A stretch of DNA of 64,000 nt, taken from assembly GCA_021788095.1 (NCBI GenBank), contig JAJYLB010000004.1, positions 86,049-150,048 on the forward strand, given 5' to 3'. Shown piece by piece: positions 48,874-57,101 of the stretch (its first letter is position 1; the number at the start of each line of letters is the position of its first letter). The notes beneath the pieces are model-generated. The model searched no databases, was not told the origin of the DNA, and saw only the letters and a list, made by a program, of their open reading frames with translations. The stretch comes from Acidobacteriota bacterium. GTDB lineage: Bacteria > Acidobacteriota > Terriglobia > Acidiferrales > UBA7541. The position numbers were made by a program, and so were the translations under genes.

Positions 48874-49887
48874 TTATAGCGAATCCAACCAAGCAAGCAG
48901 ATCTCGATCCTGTTTCCAACGAGGCGGCTTGGCCGGCCTGAGGGTGCGATCAACTTGCTCAATAGCTTCTCTCTTTGTTTCCAGATTCGCCTGTGCGTAG
49001 AGGTTGGTGGTGTCGAGGCTGGCATGGCCAAGCCAGCTTTGGATGATTGCCGGATCGACTTTCGCGGCGATCAGGTGGACGGCAGCCGTGTGACGCCAAG
49101 TGTGCGGTGAGATACGTTTGTCGGCGATTCGTGGAACGCACTTCGCGGCGGCGCTCACGTACTGCTGGAGCCGGAACCGTACTCCGGATGCACCCAGCGG
49201 CTTCCCGTAACGATTCACAAAAATAGGGTCGTCCGGCGGTCGGGGTTGCCGCTTCAGAAGACTCTCGAGAAGCACCGCGGTCTCCGGCCACAGTGGGCAC
49301 ACGCGTTCTTTACGGCCCTTTCCAACGAGGCGTACCTGTGCAGGCGTCTCCAGACGCATGTCCCTTGGGCGCAGGGCAAGCGCCTCGGAGATTCTGGCGC
49401 CCGTGTTATAGAGAAGCACCAAGAAGGTGTAGTCTCGTTGGCCCAATAGGCTCTGGCGATCGGGCTGACTCAACAGGGCAGCTACTTCTTCGGTTTCTAA
49501 ATGGCAGGGCGAACGTTTGGGGCCGCGCTTGACCGGGATGCGCAAGACAGCCTCGCACTGCTTCGCGGCAAGGGGTTCCCGGCCGGCAACGAACTGGAAG
49601 AAGCTGTGCAAGGCCGCCAACCGGCAGTTACGAGTGGAAATGCTCCCGCGCCGGTCCTTCTCTATATGTTCGAGGAAGGCTACGACTTCCTCGGCGGTCA
49701 AGTCCGGCAAAGTAAGGCGTGCGACCGTGCGCTGACGATGCTCAGATACAAAGCGCAAGAACAGCCGCCAGCAATCACGGTAGGAGATGATCGTGTGGCG
49801 CGAGGCATTCCGCTGGGCTGCCATCCAGTCGTGGAAAAAGCAGTGGAGCAGTTTCGGCAACGATGGCAATGAGTTCGCTGTGCTCAC
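48874..49887 (-). CDS. Tyrosine recombinase, third of the trio
   Basis: The 337-aa protein has a SAM-like core-binding domain (residues about 10-100) and a catalytic domain with Arg in NTGARISEALAL, H-x-x-R in SPHTWRHTAAVHL, His in WLGHASLDTT and the nucleophile Tyr in NLYAQ. It starts at an ATG overlapping the stop of the second recombinase by 4 nt, which indicates translational coupling. It is the last gene of the recombinase set and closest to the left end of the element. Its role would be DNA cleavage and rejoining during transposition together with the other two. Confidence 0.9.
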   Translation of the reverse strand: MSTANSLPSLPKLLHCFFHDWMAAQRNASRHTIISYRDCWRLFLRFVSEHRQRTVARLTLPDLTAEEVVAFLEHIEKDRRGSISTRNCRLAALHSFFQFVAGREPLAAKQCEAVLRIPVKRGPKRSPCHLETEEVAALLSQPDRQSLLGQRDYTFLVLLYNTGARISEALALRPRDMRLETPAQVRLVGKGRKERVCPLWPETAVLLESLLKRQPRPPDDPIFVNRYGKPLGASGVRFRLQQYVSAAAKCVPRIADKRISPHTWRHTAAVHLIAAKVDPAIIQSWLGHASLDTTNLYAQANLETKREAIEQVDRTLRPAKPPRWKQDRDLLAWLDSL

Positions 49888-51242
49888 GTTTGCACCTCTG
49901 AAGCCCGAAGCGCTGGTACGGCGAAGGTTCGGAACCGCTCGTTGGCTCGTTGTAGCAATTCCTGGGTAATGGTCATGTAGACCAGAGTGGAATGCAGGTC
50001 ACGATGGCCGAGGTAGGTCCACAAATAGGGAAGTTTGGCCTGAGGATCGATTCCCTGCCGATACCATTCGGTCATGCGATGAACCACGAAGCTGTGGCGA
50101 AGGTCATGAATGCGCGGCCCGGTGCGACCGGTTCCTGTTTTCAGGCCGGCGAAGCGCAACACACGTCGCAGGAGATGGTTTGCGGTCATGTAGGCATAGC
50201 CGCCTTTCCGGTGGCAGAAGAGCGGGGAATCGGCTTCCCTGGGAAACCCCGCCTCGCCTCGCGCCTCCAGGTACCGCTGCAGTGCAGCCATGGCCGTGGC
50301 GGAAAGCGGCAGGCGGCGGTACTTGAAGAATTTGGTCTCTCGGATATCGAGCGAGCATTCATCCAGCCGGATATCTCCCACACGGAGACGAACAACCTCT
50401 CCCATCCGCAGACCGGCGCAGTAGGCCAGCACGAACATCGCATGCAGGGTGATAGGCCGCAGCGGTGCGTTGGGTGACGGAAATCGGAGTGCCGCCCTGA
50501 GCAGGCTCTCGATTTCTTCCACAGTCAAGATGCATGGCCGGATACGGAGCCGCAGGGCTTCGCGGACAATCATCGGGTCTCGCTGGACAGCGACGATTCC
50601 GGAGTTTAGTCGGCCGAGAGATTTCGCCAGAACCCGGCCGACCTTTAGCCGTCCCACATACCCTGCGGCCGAGGAAGCCGATGCCGCATACTCCCTGGCC
50701 AGTTCATGGAATGGCTGAGAGGGTGCGTCGGCACGAGTCTGCAGAAACTCGTCGAAGCGGCGGAAACGCTTCTCATCATAGCGAAAGCCCAGATTTTGCA
50801 TCCGCTCTACATGGTCCCGAATGGCTGGACCCAGGGCGCTCCCAAAACGAGGCAGCTCTCGCAGCTTCTTCAGGGCCTCGGACGGATCGTCGCTGACCAA
50901 CGCTCGGACAACCGCAGCAGTGGACTGGCGACGGCACCGCTGGCGCAACATCGCGATGGGGTTTGCGGACAGATGCCCTTGGATTACCAACCAATCCAAG
51001 AATCTTGTCACCGTCTGCGCCCTCACGACGGCCATCTTCAAAGACGAGCACCGGACCTGTTCCCGAAGCCACACTTGGACGCTATGCTGGGGGAGCGCCT
51101 GATCTTCGCCGCAGGCAGTCACAAATCTTTGAAACTGCCTGAGAACGGACTCGCGGGGCCGTCGTGACCGCGAGCTGCCGAGATTGAGTTCCATGACGAA
51201 GCGCCGGAGAAGTTGCTCTTCACGATCGGGCCATGTCATCAC
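49884..51242 (-). CDS. Tyrosine recombinase, second of the trio
   Basis: The 452-aa protein carries the catalytic set Arg in YCAGLRMGEVVRL, H-x-x-R in IHDLRHSFVVHRM, His in YLGHRDLHST and the nucleophile Tyr in LVYMT. The N-terminal 200 residues include core-binding helices. It overlaps both neighbours by ATGA: its start overlaps the end of the 721-aa recombinase, its end the start of the third. This strict coupling is typical of RIT elements and of Tn554-like sets. Confidence 0.9.
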   Translation of the reverse strand: MMTWPDREEQLLRRFVMELNLGSSRSRRPRESVLRQFQRFVTACGEDQALPQHSVQVWLREQVRCSSLKMAVVRAQTVTRFLDWLVIQGHLSANPIAMLRQRCRRQSTAAVVRALVSDDPSEALKKLRELPRFGSALGPAIRDHVERMQNLGFRYDEKRFRRFDEFLQTRADAPSQPFHELAREYAASASSAAGYVGRLKVGRVLAKSLGRLNSGIVAVQRDPMIVREALRLRIRPCILTVEEIESLLRAALRFPSPNAPLRPITLHAMFVLAYCAGLRMGEVVRLRVGDIRLDECSLDIRETKFFKYRRLPLSATAMAALQRYLEARGEAGFPREADSPLFCHRKGGYAYMTANHLLRRVLRFAGLKTGTGRTGPRIHDLRHSFVVHRMTEWYRQGIDPQAKLPYLWTYLGHRDLHSTLVYMTITQELLQRANERFRTFAVPALRASEVQT

Positions 51243-53404
51243 TGCTGCGCCCCCACAGGAATTTCCAGAGCTATCGAGCGGAGATCTTCGGTGGCGAGCT
51301 TCAGGTAGACTTGGGTGGATTCGGAGGAGCGGTGGCCCAGAATGTCACCGATGGACTTCAAGGGAACGGACGCCCGTAACAGCTCCACTGCCCTCGCATA
51401 GCGGAGGGCGTGTGGACCGTGCTTTCCCTCAGCCTGGATGCCGGCTCTCTTCAACCGGCGATTCATGACGGAATACAGGCTGCTACCCCGCGCAAACGGG
51501 CCACACGGAGCCTGCGCTCGCAAGAACACTTCCCGCCAGCCGCCCCGCGGGCGCCCGTTACGGAGGTAATCCAACAGGGCTTCCCCAACCGCCGGTGTCA
51601 GCGGCAACCATAGATCGGCACGCGTCTTGGACTGTCGAACCCGAATCTGATCATGCCGCCAGTTGATATCCTCCAATCGCAACCGCACGACCTCGCCAGC
51701 CCGCAGACCGTAGGTCTTGATCAACAAAAGGATCGCGTAATCACGCCGCCCTGCAGGCCGTTGATCTTTCCGGGTCATCTCCAACAGCCTTTGCACATGT
51801 TCCTTGCTCAGGGCGGATGGGATGCTCTCGAATCGATATTGGCAGGGTGAGGGAACAGAACGAGCGAGATCCTGCGCAATGAGCCCTTCTCCATAGAGAT
51901 AACCCAGGAAGCTGCGGAGGCACTGCGACACGCCCAGTCGTGTCGCGCGTCGTAGCTTCGCGTTGCGCCAAGCCAGAAAGCGATCGATGTCGGAAACCGC
52001 CAGCGTCTGAAGCGCTTCCGGGCGTGCGCGCTCTCCGAGCCATCGCAAAAACAGCCGCGCCGCATCACCGTTTTTGCGAAGCGTTTCCGGCGATACGCCC
52101 TTCATCTCCGTCAGCCACCGCCTGTATCGGGCGCATAGATCTCGTCGAACCACTTCCAGCTCATCGGCGACCGGAATATCGGGAGGCCATTCCCCTCGGA
52201 TCAACCGGAGAAAGCGGCGGACTGGTGCCCTCAACCCGTAGCACCACAACGTGAGGTTTGCAGGAAGCCGCTGGTGGGCACTCTTGAATGCCTCCAGCTT
52301 GGACTTCAAGAACAACTCGACATGCGCGGGTTGCACTTCTTCGGGTCGCACCTCTAGCCCGCGAAGAAATCCAAAGAATCCGCGCAGTTGAGACAAATGA
52401 CGTGCGATTACCGATGGTTGGAATCCCGATTGGCAAAGATGTTCCCGGTAGAGGAGCAACGTCGGATCGGGAGTGACTGCTGGCGGCCAACAGCCGTACA
52501 CCAGCCGAAGCAAGCGATGAATCGGGACCTGGATTCCAATCTGCCATCTGTGAAGAGAGCGGGGCACCCCGTTATGCCGCTTCCTGTACACGCGCAGCTT
52601 GAGCCGGCAGTATGCCGCCACATGGCCGGTATCAACACTCTTGAGCTTCACCCCAGACCGCTCGCAGTACTTCAGAAACTCGCCGCAGGCGTGCAGGTAA
52701 TGAAGCCGAGTCTCCCGGTCTGGACATTGTTCTTCTAAATGCTGTTGGAGCCGGAGCAACCATGGATGAGCCGATCCTGGCGGGGGCCATTGCCCTTGCG
52801 CGTGGTGGAGCAACGCATGAATCCCAGTGGTCCATCCGCATCGCCACTGAACCAGGCGGCGCGGTAAGTGGCCATGCTTCCGGCGGAAGGCGCGCAACTC
52901 CCACTCGAGGAACTGGGTCACATCCGCTGGCTTGGCACCCTCAAGCAGGATGGACCGCCGATTCAAGTAGCGCAGAAAGTGGCGGGCATCCTCCAGGTAA
53001 CGCCGGACTGTCCCTTCACCATAAGCTCCTTCGGCCAATGCTTTGCGAAAACCAATCAGCTGTAGCTCGGCTTTGTTTGGTGGAGGCCATTGTCCTTGGG
53101 CCAAACGCAAGAGCGCCCGAATGGGAGAGACGAGATGCCAATACCAACCACGGCGGCTCAGCGGGTTGCAACCATGACGCCGGCGATATCTTCGCAGCCT
53201 GGCACACAAATAGGCCCCCACATGGTCCGGCGTCACGGCTTCGACGCTGATCGCTTTCCTTTCCAGGTACGCTAAGAAATGTCGCACGACGATGCAGTAG
53301 CTCTTCGTCGCGGATCGGCTGTAGCCGTTTTCCGCCAGCAAGGCCTTGAATCGCAGAAACCAAGGCTCCGTCCGGGGCATTTCTCGTGAAATGGCTTCTC
53401 TCAT
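51239..53404 (-). CDS. Large tyrosine recombinase with four 100-residue tandem repeats, first of the trio
   Basis: The 721-aa protein has a normal C-terminal catalytic domain: Arg568 in KTYGLRAGEVVRL, H665-x-x-R668 in HALRYA, His691 in ILGHRSS and Tyr700 in TQVYLKL. Before it lies a core-binding domain (about 414-520) and, unusually, four tandem modules of exactly 100 residues. The motif G-x-W-P-P recurs with Trp at 106, 206, 306 and 406, each preceded by a helix of type IRALLRLAQGQWPP. Each repeat has the look of a SAM-like arm domain (HFLAYLERK, HFLRYLNRR, EFLKYCERS, GFFGFLRGL). It would bind multiple subsites at the element ends. Starts at the ATG at 53404. Confidence 0.9.
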   Translation of the reverse strand: MREAISREMPRTEPWFLRFKALLAENGYSRSATKSYCIVVRHFLAYLERKAISVEAVTPDHVGAYLCARLRRYRRRHGCNPLSRRGWYWHLVSPIRALLRLAQGQWPPPNKAELQLIGFRKALAEGAYGEGTVRRYLEDARHFLRYLNRRSILLEGAKPADVTQFLEWELRAFRRKHGHLPRRLVQWRCGWTTGIHALLHHAQGQWPPPGSAHPWLLRLQQHLEEQCPDRETRLHYLHACGEFLKYCERSGVKLKSVDTGHVAAYCRLKLRVYRKRHNGVPRSLHRWQIGIQVPIHRLLRLVYGCWPPAVTPDPTLLLYREHLCQSGFQPSVIARHLSQLRGFFGFLRGLEVRPEEVQPAHVELFLKSKLEAFKSAHQRLPANLTLWCYGLRAPVRRFLRLIRGEWPPDIPVADELEVVRRDLCARYRRWLTEMKGVSPETLRKNGDAARLFLRWLGERARPEALQTLAVSDIDRFLAWRNAKLRRATRLGVSQCLRSFLGYLYGEGLIAQDLARSVPSPCQYRFESIPSALSKEHVQRLLEMTRKDQRPAGRRDYAILLLIKTYGLRAGEVVRLRLEDINWRHDQIRVRQSKTRADLWLPLTPAVGEALLDYLRNGRPRGGWREVFLRAQAPCGPFARGSSLYSVMNRRLKRAGIQAEGKHGPHALRYARAVELLRASVPLKSIGDILGHRSSESTQVYLKLATEDLRSIALEIPVGAQQ

Positions 53405-53519
53405 CTCGGACCAGGCTAGCAGGCAAAAGTGAGCCTCGAATGAAAATTATGTGAAGGAACAAAGACAACACTCCCTGTTGAGGCGCGCTTGGTGTGGCTT
53501 TCCTGCAAATAACGGAATG

Positions 53520-53562
53520 CTGCAGATAAGCGCGTTAATCGCGAGCTCTCGATTAGCGGTAT
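53520..53562. repeat. Right end of the RIT-like element with inverted repeat and recombination-like palindrome
   Basis: CTGCAGATAA (53520-53529) is the inverted copy of the left-end TTATCTGCAG. It is followed by the near-palindrome TAATCGCGAGCTCTCGATTA (53536-53555), centred on GAGCTC with TAATCG/CGATTA arms, and then by CGGTAT (53557-53562), the direct repeat of the left junction. The palindrome has the shape of a tyrosine-recombinase core site. Confidence 0.65.
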
Positions 53563-53870
53563 CCCACAGTGAGCGCGAGCCGCATGGATTTGTCGTTGGA
53601 GTTCCGGACGCCGACGGAAAACCGGCATCCGTTAAAGGTGGTCTCGAGGTCGAGGACACCAAACAATTTCATGCCATCGCCTGATACCGCGTATTCTTCC
53701 CGCACCACCGAAATCTGCCGGAAGCTCAGGGTTTCGACCAGTGCCCCGACGATTTCGTGATGTGGAATGGGTTGGTGAGTTGGGCTACCCGCGGGAGTCG
53801 GGATCACCTTCAATTCTTCGCGGGTGATCTTCGAAGTCCCACAGTGAGCCAAGAGTTGAGACTGCTCCAT
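53553..53870 (-). pseudogene. DUF932 protein, N-terminal half, separated by an insertion
   Basis: This 105-aa frame from the ATG at 53870 ends VGVRNSNDKSMRLALTVGYR and then a stop within the element end. In DUF932 proteins this segment continues directly into V-x-V-C-x-N-M-A-F-Y-G-D-F, which is found at 48340. AAGGAGA lies about 10 nt upstream of the start, and an inverted repeat GTTGA-CGTGAA-TCAAC (53890-53905) lies before it. It follows dnaN on the same strand with a 188-bp gap. Confidence 0.8.
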
Positions 53871-54058
53871 GTTTGTTGTTTCTCCTTGTGTTGACGTGAA
53901 TCAACTGAAAATTCGGCGGCGAAACCATTCGCGTGCGCAGAGGTTTACCGAGCAACTGTTCGGTTGTGGCGCGGGGGGAAGACTTTCGGAGGCCTCCCGC
54001 AAGGCCGAAACGCACTTGGCTGGAACTGGGAAACAGTCCGGTTCGCCGGCTCGCCAGG

Positions 54059-55174
54059 CTAAAGCCGCAGTGGCATCAGGACATACCGATATCCGGCGGA
54101 TCCGTCACCATTCACGCTGAACTGCGTCGCGCTTTGGGCGTCCTTCAGCTCGATCCGAATGCCAGTCGCCGAGCGCACCGCGCCGAGAAAATCGAGCAGA
54201 TATTCAGCATTGAAACCGATCTGCAAGGGGTTTCCGGCGTAGGCCGTCTCGATCACCTCTTTGGCTTCGCCATAATCCGCAGAGCTGGAGGAGATGTCGA
54301 GGCGGCCCTTCTCGAGCGCCAAGCAAACCCCATGCGTCTGGCCGTCTGCCAAGAGAACGGCGCGTCTGATGGTTCCCTCGAACGCCTCACGGTCGAGCTC
54401 GATGACTTTTCCGTTCTCCTTCGGAAGGACGGATTCATAATTGGGAAACTGGCCTTCCAGAAGCCGTGCCGCGAGAACCCGTGAGCCAAGGGCGAAGAAG
54501 AGGTGAGATTTGTTCTTCGATATTTCGACTGCCGCTCCGTCCCCTCCTTCGTTCGCAAGGCGCCCCAGAGCAAAGAGCGCCTTCCGCGGCACCAACACAG
54601 AGACTTCTTCCTTAAGCCCCAGCGATGCATGCTTCGCCTCAACAAAGGCAAGCCGATGACCGTCGGTGGCCACCATCGTCACGCCATCGGCACGCAGCTT
54701 CAGAAGTGCTCCGTTGAGGCAATAGCGGCTTTCCTCAGCGGACATGGCAAAGCCGGTCCTTTCCACACAGCCGGCCAGAAGCGCCGCGTTGATCTTCGCT
54801 ACCGCCTCGGGAACACGGGGCAGTTTGGGGAAATCGTCCTTGGGCAAACCAACGAGCTTGAAGGAAGACCGCCCGTAGGTAACGTTCACCCAGTTGTTTT
54901 CGAGACCCCGGCAGCGGATCTCACCGTCGGGCGCGGATCGGATGATCTCGAGGAAACGCATTCCAGGAACGGCCGCCGACCCATTGGTCTTCACCTTAGC
55001 CGGGCAGGTCGTCCGGGCGGCGATCTCGAGGTCGGTGGCGCTGATTCTCAGCTCGAATCCATCGGCTTCCAAGAGGAAGTGGGAAAGAACCGGGATTGTT
55101 GCCCTCTTTTCTACTGCACTTCGGACGAATTGGAGTTCCTTCACTAGGTCGCATTTTTCGATGAAGCAATCCAT
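54059..55174 (-). CDS. dnaN: DNA polymerase III beta subunit (sliding clamp), probable accessory copy
   Basis: The 371-aa protein covers a full clamp: an N-terminal VRSAVEKRATIPVLSHF, then ESRYCLNGALLKL, MVATDGHRLAFVEAKH, QFPNYESVLP and the C-terminal YRYVLMPLRL, all standard DnaN motifs. It forms the ring that tethers DNA polymerases. The start ATG at 55174 has AGGAGGGG with 7-nt spacing; an upstream extension to 55330 is not needed. The expected chromosomal partners (dnaA, recF, gyrB) are absent. It sits between DUF932 and DUF3800 genes in the putative island, so it is probably an extra, horizontally acquired clamp. Confidence 0.9.
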   Translation of the reverse strand: MDCFIEKCDLVKELQFVRSAVEKRATIPVLSHFLLEADGFELRISATDLEIAARTTCPAKVKTNGSAAVPGMRFLEIIRSAPDGEIRCRGLENNWVNVTYGRSSFKLVGLPKDDFPKLPRVPEAVAKINAALLAGCVERTGFAMSAEESRYCLNGALLKLRADGVTMVATDGHRLAFVEAKHASLGLKEEVSVLVPRKALFALGRLANEGGDGAAVEISKNKSHLFFALGSRVLAARLLEGQFPNYESVLPKENGKVIELDREAFEGTIRRAVLLADGQTHGVCLALEKGRLDISSSSADYGEAKEVIETAYAGNPLQIGFNAEYLLDFLGAVRSATGIRIELKDAQSATQFSVNGDGSAGYRYVLMPLRL

Positions 55175-55427
55175 TTGAACACCCCTCCTGAGCCTCTTGG
55201 AGCGCGGGCTGCTCGGACACTGGTTGCGGTGCACTCTGCCGATTTCAAGGCAAGAGTCGTAACGGCCGTGGTGCGTGGATCTCGTACCAACAGCGGCGGC
55301 TTCAGAAGTTCCGTGGCGCGGAAGCCACACGGCCTTGCCGTTCTTGCGCCGTTTGCCCGGTCGAATACCCTGGGGTTTGAGTGCGGATGGCTTCCCGCGG
55401 TAATCTACCTGCGGGTCGCTCTCACAA

Positions 55428-56441
55428 TTGGTCGGGTGCCGCCTGAAACTCTACTTTGACGAATCCGGCGATTTCAACACGGCGCGGGCGGCCGGCAAGA
55501 AGTTCGCGTTCGTGATGGGAATAATTGTTCCGGAAATCGCAGCCGACCCCCTCAAGGCCGATTTCGACTGGTTTGTGAGTCAATTGAGCGTCAGCGAATT
55601 TGCAAGAGGAGAGCCTAAAGGGTCGCTGCTAACTCTAGATCATCGGCGAGTCCTCCTCGAGATCCTGAAAGCGCGACGGGATGTCATGCTGGTTCCCGTT
55701 TCACTGAACTTGGAGCGGGACGATCCTTCATTCTTTGCACACGCACCCTTGAAGGTCCGTGAGCTAATCGAAAGCAATCTTCCTCTGGAGTCTCCTCATA
55801 TGTCTCGGGAACAGAGGGCTAAATTGGCCAGGCGGTTTGGGCGCTTGAGTGGACCTGCGATGGTTAGGCTTGTGGCGCATGGAATCGCTATTTCCAAGGC
55901 GATCGAGGCCCTTGCCTGTCGGTACAACTGTAGTAGGTTTTACTCGGACTGCGAGGACATCAGCTTCACCTTTGACCGCGTGGGACGAGTTGGAAGTCGT
56001 GAGCAGCTGATCTTCCTCGATTCGTTCGTTGGCTGGATATCGAATTGGTCCCGCAGTGTGCCGATAAAGATCCCGCCAGATCTTGGTGAATCCCACCCGC
56101 TTCTCGTACGTTACGGTCGCCGTGATTCTGGCCGGCTAGTCTTTGACCTTAGGAAAATGCTCTCGGGGAAAATAGCTTTCGAGGACTCGAAACAAGTCTG
56201 GCAGCTTCGCCTTGCCGACTTCGTGGTCAGCACTTGGTCCAGGGCCATTGCGGACTATGACGGGAGCACCGGGTGCCGAGAGCTATTTCGGGGCCTGTAC
56301 CGAAAAAGCGCCCTTCCGTGTGAAACCCCGCTTGGACTGGTAGGCGCCTCAGATCGAACGGAGTGCGTTCCGGGACCTCACCATTTGGAAATTTTCGCAA
56401 GAATGGTCGTCGGGGAATCGAAGATTCTCCCATGTGGCTGA
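55428..56441 (+). CDS. DUF3800 family protein
   Basis: The 337-aa protein begins with LKLYFDESGDFNTARAA, the D-E-S-G-D signature of DUF3800, a family with a predicted RNase H-like fold. Later conserved parts include FYSDCEDISF and EDSKQVWQLRLADFVVS with acidic residues that could complete a metal site. The biochemical function is not known; members occur frequently in phages and defence islands. The start is unclear: a TTG at 55428 places the signature at residue 8, and no good Shine-Dalgarno sequence is present. It is divergent from dnaN. Confidence 0.8.
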   Translation: MVGCRLKLYFDESGDFNTARAAGKKFAFVMGIIVPEIAADPLKADFDWFVSQLSVSEFARGEPKGSLLTLDHRRVLLEILKARRDVMLVPVSLNLERDDPSFFAHAPLKVRELIESNLPLESPHMSREQRAKLARRFGRLSGPAMVRLVAHGIAISKAIEALACRYNCSRFYSDCEDISFTFDRVGRVGSREQLIFLDSFVGWISNWSRSVPIKIPPDLGESHPLLVRYGRRDSGRLVFDLRKMLSGKIAFEDSKQVWQLRLADFVVSTWSRAIADYDGSTGCRELFRGLYRKSALPCETPLGLVGASDRTECVPGPHHLEIFARMVVGESKILPCG

Positions 56442-57101
56442 ACGAAGATCGACGTATAGTCTCGTAGGCTAAGAATCGCGGCTTGCGGTCTTGCGCCTCC
56501 GCGACGAGCACCTGTGCACCCCTCCCGCCAAGGCAGATCAAGACGGCTTGGTGTGGAAATGCCAGGGAGACAGCATGTTGCTTCCCAGGCCGATCATATC
56601 TCGAGCGATACCGGCAAACAGGCGCAGGAAATCGCATGCGGCTTAAGCGGAAGGCCCTTGCGCGGTTCCCTTTTCAGGCCGTCCTGGCCCGGGCGGACTG
56701 CCCTTCTTCTGCTGCACTGAACGAGCAACTTGAGGCACAGTTGTGGTCGCCGACGCGGACAGGAAATCGCTCGCGCCACCAAGCAGAGGGCTGAGTGAGG
56801 GCAGCCTGGGCCGACGGGCCTAACGGTGTGGGGGAACATCCCCAGCGCAGCAGAGGGCTCAGGAACGGGGTCACTGGAGCACATCGGTGGGTGTGCCCCC
56901 AGGAAGGATTACAGCCTTCCCAAGAAATCACCGAAGCGGCATTGAGAAAATTGGGAACTCGGTGGGTCTTCCCGGTTGGGGCCCGCTAAACTGCCAGGTG
57001 AAGGAACTGGAACCTTATTGCGCTTGCCATCGCTCACGCGGACCGGCGCACCTGGCAATCCGCCGCCCTTCGGGAAGTGCGGTCGGTTTCCAGGAGATTT
57101 T
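56442..57101. other. Intergenic region without recognised gene
   Basis: About 660 bp between DUF3800 and hipA. Short ORFs exist on both strands but none has family-like sequence or a start with ribosome-binding site. A GGAACATCCCC-like stretch near 56830 is reminiscent of a CRISPR repeat but occurs once only. Confidence 0.5.

Larger units (their letters stand above)
48342..53562. mobile_element. RIT-like element (three tyrosine recombinases plus passenger gene) inserted in a DUF932 gene
   Basis: The element splits a DUF932 gene. The host frame stops at its right end and resumes at its left end, and the 6-bp CGGTAT occurs at both junctions (48342-48347 and 53557-53562). An inverted TTATCTGCAG is found at 48347-48356 and, as CTGCAGATAA, at 53520-53529. 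Inside are three tyrosine recombinase genes with ATGA overlaps, the hallmark of recombinase-in-trio elements. A calcium-binding-family gene (48465-48839) lies at the left end as a passenger. Length is about 5.2 kb. Confidence 0.82.

Noticed and set aside
53562..53849. Direct repeats TCCCACAGTGAGC at 53562-53574 and 53837-53849
   Set aside because: Considered as insertion borders, but both lie within the DUF932 N-terminal half and do not fit the split of the gene; probably chance or internal coding repeats.
56820..56870. GGGGGAACATCCCC-like stretch resembling part of a type I CRISPR repeat
   Set aside because: Only one copy, no spacing pattern and no cas genes nearby.
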